Source: Nitrospinota bacterium (GTDB lineage Bacteria > UBA8248). From it: a DNA stretch of 10,863 nucleotides. The DNA lies in assembly GCA_011523725.1 (NCBI GenBank), contig WTGD01000203.1:1-10863 (forward strand), in the 5' to 3' direction. Position numbers and translations under genes: made by a program. Of the stretch, positions 6,859 through 10,863 are shown in pieces (positions within the stretch are counted from its first letter, which is position 1; each line of letters opens with the position of its first letter). Below the pieces are notes generated by a model that did no database searches, was not told the origin of the DNA, and saw nothing but the letters and a program-made list of their open reading frames with translations.

Positions 6859-7761
6859 ATGAAGCTCAAGGGCATCATGGGAGCGCCCACGACGGCGCTC
6901 AACGCTGATGGCGGCGTCGATTACGACACTTTCGCCAGGCAAGTCGATTTCCTGATCGAACAGGGCTTTCCCTTCATCGCCCATCCCATGCACATCGGCG
7001 AGTCCTTGAACCTGAGCGAGCGCGAACGCAAGGAGTTGGCGCGCCTGCTGGTGGACGCTGCGGCGGGCCGCGTGCCTGCCTTCGTGAACGTGACCGCTTC
7101 GGGACCGGATAATTCCATCGACCTGGCGCGGCACGCGGAGGCGGCAGGCGCGACGGGAATCGTCGTGCTCTCGCCCTATCACTGGAAGCCGGGACACGAG
7201 GCCCATCTGGATTATTTCCTCACGATGGGAAGGTGCGTGGACAGCGCCTTGATCGCCTACAACAACCCGAGTCTTCAGGTGTCCATCTCCCACGAGATGC
7301 TCGAAGAGATGCTCGAAAAACTCCCGAACTTACACGCCTTGAAAGACGCGAGCTTCGACATGAACTACTTTACGGGCGCGTGCCGCATCGCCTCGGCTGC
7401 TCGATCGGATTTTTCCGTGTTCACCGGAATCGAATGGCTTCTCACGTCGATTCCCGTCGGCGGTTCCGGGTCGTTCTCCAACTGCGGGGAGGTCGCCCCC
7501 AGGATGGTTCTCTCCCTCTTCGACGCCTGTGTCTCGGGGGACTACGAGCGGGCGCGTCCCCTGCAGCACGATATGAGCGTACTCCTGGAATTGTTGCAGA
7601 CGAACTACCCGGCAACCGTGAAATACGCGATGGAGCTCATGGGCCGGCCCGTCGGCGAGACGCGGAAACCCATCCTTCCCCTGGACGATGACGCCAAGGC
7701 CCACACGCGAAATACGCTCGAATCGCTCGGAATCTTCGAGAACGAACCGTCAGGTTGGTAG
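6859..7761 (+). CDS. DapA/NanA-superfamily Schiff-base aldolase or lyase with altered pocket
   Basis: The 300-residue protein has the length and TIM-barrel pattern of the dihydrodipicolinate synthase / N-acetylneuraminate lyase superfamily, cytosolic enzymes that form a lysine imine with a 2-oxo acid and make or break a C-C bond. The Schiff-base lysine is Lys162 in LHALKDAS, and the catalytic tyrosine is Tyr134 in IAYNNPS; these match E. coli DapA Lys161 and Tyr133. The G-T/S-T-G-E motif that binds the pyruvate carboxylate is replaced by MHIGE (44-48), and the arginine that follows YNxPS in DapA is Leu139. It is therefore unlikely to be a true DapA, and may use a different carbonyl substrate. 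The start has GGGGAGGGAG (6844-6853) before the ATG. Lying right after the importer, it probably acts on the imported compound or a product of it. Specific reaction unknown. Confidence 0.85.
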   Translation: MKLKGIMGAPTTALNADGGVDYDTFARQVDFLIEQGFPFIAHPMHIGESLNLSERERKELARLLVDAAAGRVPAFVNVTASGPDNSIDLARHAEAAGATGIVVLSPYHWKPGHEAHLDYFLTMGRCVDSALIAYNNPSLQVSISHEMLEEMLEKLPNLHALKDASFDMNYFTGACRIASAARSDFSVFTGIEWLLTSIPVGGSGSFSNCGEVAPRMVLSLFDACVSGDYERARPLQHDMSVLLELLQTNYPATVKYAMELMGRPVGETRKPILPLDDDAKAHTRNTLESLGIFENEPSGW

Positions 7762-7821
7762 TTCGGGCGTTCATGTTTCCGCATCATCCTGGTTAAGGCC
7801 CGGTGTATCGCTCTATGTTTT

Positions 7822-7847
7822 CCGGAAGATGCTTCCCCGGTAGTTTT
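7822..7847 (+). terminator. Weak hairpin with short T-run before the ThDP enzyme gene
   Basis: GGAAG (7824-7828), loop ATG, CTTCC (7832-7836) form a 5-bp stem; an alternative pairing of CCGGAAG with CTT-CC-CCGG gives seven pairs and a two-base bulge. TTTT follows at 7844-7847. It lies between the aldolase and ThDP genes. The stem is short, so it may be a partial terminator or RNA processing element, or chance. Confidence 0.3.
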
Positions 7848-7860
7848 CTGATTCCCTCCT

Positions 7861-7866
7861 GAGGAG
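7861..7866 (+). promoter_or_regulatory. Ribosome binding site deciding a TTG start (ThDP enzyme)
   Basis: GAGGAG ends 7 bases before the TTG at 7874; the in-frame ATG at 7883 would be 16 bases away, too far. The site is part of the 11-base palindrome CTCCTGAGGAG (7856-7866), so CTCC just upstream could pair with the GGAG and mask it. Confidence 0.55.
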
Positions 7867-7873
7867 CCATATT

Positions 7874-9658
7874 TTGACTCGCATGAATGGTGGCCAGATC
7901 ATCGTCGATTACCTGATTCAGGAAGAGGTTCCCTATATTTTCGGCCTGTGCGGCCACGGGAACATCAGCTTTCTGGACGCGCTCCATGAGCGATCTGATG
8001 AGATCAAGACGCTCTCTGTGCGCCACGAGTCGCTATCGGGCTTCATGGCCGACGTCTATTACCGGGTGGCGGGCGAGCCGGTGGCGACGTTCACCTCCTG
8101 CGGGCCGGGTTCGGCCAACATGCCGATTTCTCTGGCGAACGCCTTTTTCGATTCGGTGCCTTTCCTGGCCGTGACGGGCAACATCCCCACCAACCAGTTC
8201 AACCGGGGCGCTTTCCAGGAGACCTACCGCCACTACCAGGCGGATTTCCCCTCGACCGTGCAGGCCTACTGCAAGCGGGTGTACCAGCCCACGCGGGCGG
8301 AGATGGTGCCGCAGTTCACGCGCCAGGCGTGGAAGACGATGATGACGGGCAGGCGCGGACCCGTCGTGCTCGACGTGCCGTTCGACATCTTCAAGGAGGA
8401 AACCGAGGTCGATATGCCGCAGGCGTCCGAGTGGAACGCGAACATCTCCTGCCGCTGCGGTGCGGATCCCGAAGGCGTCAAAAAAGCCGCGCAGATGCTC
8501 TCCTCCGCCGAGCGGCCCGTAATCCTGGTGGGGCAGGGCGTGAAGTACGCGGGCGCCGCGGCGAAGATGGTCGCACTTGCCGAGAAGCTGAACATCCCGG
8601 TGGCGTGCTCATCGAGCGGGATGGGCGCCATCGACGCGCAGCACCCCCTGGCCCTGGGGCTCATCGCCAGAAACGGGACCTACCCGGCGAACCACGCCGC
8701 GCGCCAGGCGGACGTGCTGCTCGCGCTCGGCGTTCGCTTCGACGACCGCACCTCGAGCAGCTGGCTGCCCGGCTATTCGTTCAACATCCCGCCGACGAAG
8801 CTGATTCACGTGGATATCGACCCCGAGGAGATCGCGCGGAACTACCCCGTGGCCTTAGGATTGATGGCGGACGTGGACGTCTTTCTCGATCAGGTAGTTG
8901 AGGCGCTCGGTGCGGCGGACGCGGAAATCCCCCCGGCGCGGGCGGACTGGCTCCGCAGCATCGACGGCTGGCGAAACGAGTGGGAGGAGTTCACGGCGCC
9001 CGGCTATCGCGAGGACACCGAGCCCATCCACCCCCAGCGGGCGGCGCATGAAATCGACAGGGCATTGCCCGACGACGCCATCATCGTCAGCGACGTCGGC
9101 GTCCACCACAACTGGCTGATTCAGTGTTGCCGCCCCAGGGGGCCGCAATCGCTCATCGGCTCCATGGGGTTCGGCGCGATGGGCTTTGGAGTTGCAGGAA
9201 TACTCGGGGCCAAGCTGGCCGCCCCGGAGCGGCCCTGCGTGGCGGTGTGCGGCGACGGCGCCTTCGCCATGCACCTGAGCGCCGTCATGACGGCGGTGGA
9301 ATACGACATCCCCGCCGTCTGGGTCGTCTGGAACAACTACGCCTTCGCCTCCATCCGGGGGCTTCAGCGCGGCTACCTGGGCGGCCGCGAACTCGCCACC
9401 GATTTCCAGGAACACGCCTCCGCCAGGCCCTACAATCCCGATTTCGCCGCCATGGCCGAATCGGCCGGCATCTCCGGCGTGCGGGTGGACAAGGCGGCCG
9501 ATTTGAGCGAGGCGGTGGATGCGGCGGTGAAGGCCGGGCGCCCCTTCGTGATCGACGCGAACATCCAGGGAGAGGGGAACCCTGTGGGCGCAGGCGTATG
9601 GGAGCTTCCCGGCCTGGGGCACGGGGAGCCGGCCATCGGCGCGCGAACCGTTTTGTAG
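7874..9658 (+). CDS. Thiamine-diphosphate-dependent enzyme, acetolactate synthase fold
   Basis: The 594-residue protein has the three-domain layout of the acetolactate synthase / oxo-acid decarboxylase family: an N-terminal pyrimidine-binding domain (about 4-170), a central domain (about 195-340) and a C-terminal diphosphate-binding domain (about 375-560). The cofactor-activating Glu52 lies in RHES, the AFQE motif is at 113-116, and the GDG...NN motif that binds Mg and ThDP spans 460-488. The early glycine loop reads FGLCGHGN (23-30) instead of the FGxPG of typical acetolactate synthases; GHGN also recalls IolD-like ThDP hydrolases. No small regulatory subunit gene follows, so branched-chain amino acid synthesis is unlikely. 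It probably decarboxylates, cleaves or ligates a 2-oxo acid made by this locus. The start is TTG (see its binding site). The SnoaL-like gene follows after 61 bases. Family secure, substrate unknown. Confidence 0.9.
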   Translation: MTRMNGGQIIVDYLIQEEVPYIFGLCGHGNISFLDALHERSDEIKTLSVRHESLSGFMADVYYRVAGEPVATFTSCGPGSANMPISLANAFFDSVPFLAVTGNIPTNQFNRGAFQETYRHYQADFPSTVQAYCKRVYQPTRAEMVPQFTRQAWKTMMTGRRGPVVLDVPFDIFKEETEVDMPQASEWNANISCRCGADPEGVKKAAQMLSSAERPVILVGQGVKYAGAAAKMVALAEKLNIPVACSSSGMGAIDAQHPLALGLIARNGTYPANHAARQADVLLALGVRFDDRTSSSWLPGYSFNIPPTKLIHVDIDPEEIARNYPVALGLMADVDVFLDQVVEALGAADAEIPPARADWLRSIDGWRNEWEEFTAPGYREDTEPIHPQRAAHEIDRALPDDAIIVSDVGVHHNWLIQCCRPRGPQSLIGSMGFGAMGFGVAGILGAKLAAPERPCVAVCGDGAFAMHLSAVMTAVEYDIPAVWVVWNNYAFASIRGLQRGYLGGRELATDFQEHASARPYNPDFAAMAESAGISGVRVDKAADLSEAVDAAVKAGRPFVIDANIQGEGNPVGAGVWELPGLGHGEPAIGARTVL

Positions 9659-9681
9659 ATTCGACGCCAGGACGAAAAACA

Positions 9682-9723
9682 ATGAAAGCGGGCGAGGGCT
9701 CGCGGGAGGAGAGGATTCAATGA
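9682..9723 (+). other. Possible 13-codon leader overlapping the SnoaL-like start
   Basis: An ATG at 9682 opens 13 codons (MKAGEGSREERIQ) and its TGA (9721-9723) overlaps the ATG of the next gene as ATGA. AGGA at 9669-9672 could serve as its binding site. The peptide contains the codons that form the GGGAGGAGAGG binding site of the next gene. Such an arrangement can couple translation, but a frame this short may be chance. Confidence 0.2.
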
Positions 9724-10340
9724 GCGATGATGCAAGACTGCGCGCAGCGGCGGACAAGCTCGAGATGATGGAGGTCTCCATGTTCTCGCACGACTGCCGG
9801 GATTCGGGCGATTGGGACGGACTGCTGGATTGCTTCCATCCGGATGCGGACATCACCACCTCGTGGTTCATGGGCAACGCGCATGCGTTCATCACCGAAT
9901 CGAGGGATATGATGGGCGGCCATCACCCCGACGACTCCCAGAAGCACATCGCGGGCAACGTGCGCACCCGCGTGAGCGGTGAGCGCGGCGTGTGCGAGTA
10001 TTACCTCACCCTCCACCAGAGGCGGACGATGGACGGCTATGTTTTCGATTTCTCGACCTGGAGCAGCGTGGTGGATCTGTTCGAGCGCAGGGACGGGCGC
10101 TGGCGCGTCATCAAGCGCACGATGATCTACGAGAAAGACCGCATGGACCCCCACAAGCCGGGCGAGGTGCCCGATTCCTACTTCGAGGCGATGGATCTCA
10201 CGCCGTATCCAAAGGCGCTTCGCTACCACTGCTGGCGCAACGAGAAGTTCAGCGGCAGCCCGCCGTCCGAGAACCTGGTGATGGAAGGGACCGATAAGGC
10301 GCGGGCGATCAGGGAAGAAGCGCGCGGCTGGGTGCCCTGA
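9720..10340 (+). CDS. SnoaL/NTF2-like domain protein
   Basis: The 206-residue protein fits the SnoaL_4-type branch of the NTF2-like fold, a small cone-shaped domain used by polyketide cyclases, ketosteroid-isomerase-like enzymes, dehydratases and the beta subunits of ring-hydroxylating oxygenases. Typical pieces are a helical start, SGDWDGLLDCFHPDADITTSW (about 37-57), H-I-A-G-N near residue 78, a YYLTLHQRR strand, and DLFERRDGRWRVIKRTMIYE near 118-138. The last 60 residues go beyond the core domain and are rich in Pro and charged residues. No signal peptide is seen, so it is cytosolic. The start has GGGAGGAGAGG just upstream. It ends the plus-strand series, 13 bases from the convergent dehydrogenase gene. 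There is no oxygenase alpha subunit in the window, so a stand-alone enzyme (isomerase, dehydratase or cyclase) or small-ligand binder is more likely. The exact role is unknown. Confidence 0.8.
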   Translation: MSDDARLRAAADKLEMMEVSMFSHDCRDSGDWDGLLDCFHPDADITTSWFMGNAHAFITESRDMMGGHHPDDSQKHIAGNVRTRVSGERGVCEYYLTLHQRRTMDGYVFDFSTWSSVVDLFERRDGRWRVIKRTMIYEKDRMDPHKPGEVPDSYFEAMDLTPYPKALRYHCWRNEKFSGSPPSENLVMEGTDKARAIREEARGWVP

Positions 10341-10353
10341 TCCGCCGGATAAT

Positions 10354-10863
10354 CTACATCAACTCCAGATAAATCCGCTTCATGTCTTCCGCGTCGGCGG
10401 GGACGGGGTTCGTCGCCACCGTGGAACTGGCGGCCGCCTCGTGCGCCATGCGGTCGAGGTATTCCATCTCCGCACCGATGGCCGCGAGCGATTCGGGAAT
10501 CTCGATGTCGTCCGCCAGGGCGCGGACGCGCTCGATGGCGAGTTCCGCGTCCTGCGTATCGTCCGCTCCCTCCTCGGGGTTCGCCAGCAGCGGGGCCAGC
10601 CGGGCGTAGGTATCGCGCATGGCGGGCAGGTTGAAGCGCATCACGGGGGCCAGGAGGATTCCGTTCGTGGTGCCGTGGTGGCCGCCGAAGAAGTTGAAGA
10701 CCGGGTGCGTGAGTCCGTGCACGATGCCGAGTCCGGTGTTCGTGAACGAAGCGCCCGCGAGGCAGGCCGCCAGCCCGAGGGGGTCGGCGGCGTCCGGGTC
10801 GGCAGGATGGGCGACGAAGCGTCGGGCGTTCTGGCCGATCAGGCCGATTGCCTGGAAGCAGAG
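10354..10863 (-). CDS. Iron-containing alcohol dehydrogenase, C-terminal part (runs off the right edge)
   Basis: The minus strand is open from the right edge to a TAG at 10354-10356, giving 169 residues, roughly the last 45 percent of a usual 380-residue family member. It contains the all-helical C-terminal domain of group III NAD(P)-dependent, metal-dependent alcohol dehydrogenases: a GASFTNTGLGIVHGLTHP segment whose histidines match a metal ligand region, then FFGGHHGTTNGILLAPVMRFN, where the histidine before G-T-T corresponds to the other C-terminal metal ligand. The N-terminal NAD-binding domain lies outside the window. The enzyme would interconvert an alcohol and an aldehyde or ketone, or reduce a maleylacetate-like compound. 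It is convergent with the plus-strand series, so it is in a different transcript, though it may belong to the same metabolic theme. Family call is firm; substrate is unknown. Confidence 0.88.
   Translation of the reverse strand, partial: LCFQAIGLIGQNARRFVAHPADPDAADPLGLAACLAGASFTNTGLGIVHGLTHPVFNFFGGHHGTTNGILLAPVMRFNLPAMRDTYARLAPLLANPEEGADDTQDAELAIERVRALADDIEIPESLAAIGAEMEYLDRMAHEAAASSTVATNPVPADAEDMKRIYLELM

Noticed and set aside
4951..7293. Minus-strand open frame of 780 codons opposite the permease and aldolase.
   Set aside because: Its product is an Arg/Gln/His/Glu-rich sequence without domains, as expected from the reverse strand of GC-rich coding DNA; the plus-strand genes here have clear motifs.
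7840..7873. Thiamine-diphosphate riboswitch before the ThDP enzyme.
   Set aside because: The conserved THI-box elements are missing and the gap is too short; CTGAGG is only a partial resemblance.
9659..9719. Intrinsic terminator after the ThDP enzyme.
   Set aside because: No stem followed by a T-run is visible.

Overview
The window looks like a piece of a moderately GC-rich bacterial chromosome with a cell envelope of the Gram-negative type: there is a lipoprotein with a lipobox and a solute-binding protein with a cleavable Sec signal. Genes are well spaced, carry clear purine-rich ribosome binding sites, and three of them appear to start with TTG. I cannot name the genus from the sequence. 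There are no rRNA or tRNA genes, insertion sequences, CRISPR arrays or phage genes.

Layout, left to right. (1) 1-240, minus strand: the 5' part of a lipoprotein gene running off the left edge. (2) 241-940: about 700 bases with no convincing gene. It holds a diverged direct repeat (offset 327 bp) that duplicates the 5' leader and first codons of the lipoprotein gene, followed by an AT-rich patch of short palindromes. (3) 941-2590: a Baeyer-Villiger-type flavin monooxygenase. (4) 2591-2679: a promoter-like sequence and a palindrome. (5) 2680-6774: a complete ABC importer of the ferric/phosphonate/polyamine class, ordered ATPase, periplasmic binding protein, fused double permease. (6) 6859-7761: a DapA/NanA-superfamily Schiff-base aldolase or lyase with an altered substrate pocket. 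(7) 7874-9658: a thiamine-diphosphate enzyme of the acetolactate synthase fold. (8) 9720-10340: a SnoaL/NTF2-like protein. (9) 10354-10863, minus strand: the C-terminal part of an iron-dependent alcohol dehydrogenase, convergent with the rest and cut by the right edge.

The seven plus-strand genes read as an uptake and catabolism locus. The importer would bring in a small organic acid-like solute; the aldolase and ThDP enzyme would make or break C-C bonds next to a carbonyl; the monooxygenase could insert oxygen beside a ketone; the SnoaL-like protein could be a small accessory enzyme. The importer is by sequence 'iron-type', but its binding protein lacks the adjacent tyrosine pair typical of ferric-binding proteins, there is no recognisable Fur box, and its gene neighbours are carbon-metabolism enzymes, so an organic substrate is the better guess. 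The substrate itself cannot be read from the sequence. A perfect 10-bp palindrome, ATTCATGAAT, occurs both in the region upstream of the monooxygenase and in the leader of the importer operon; it is a candidate shared operator.
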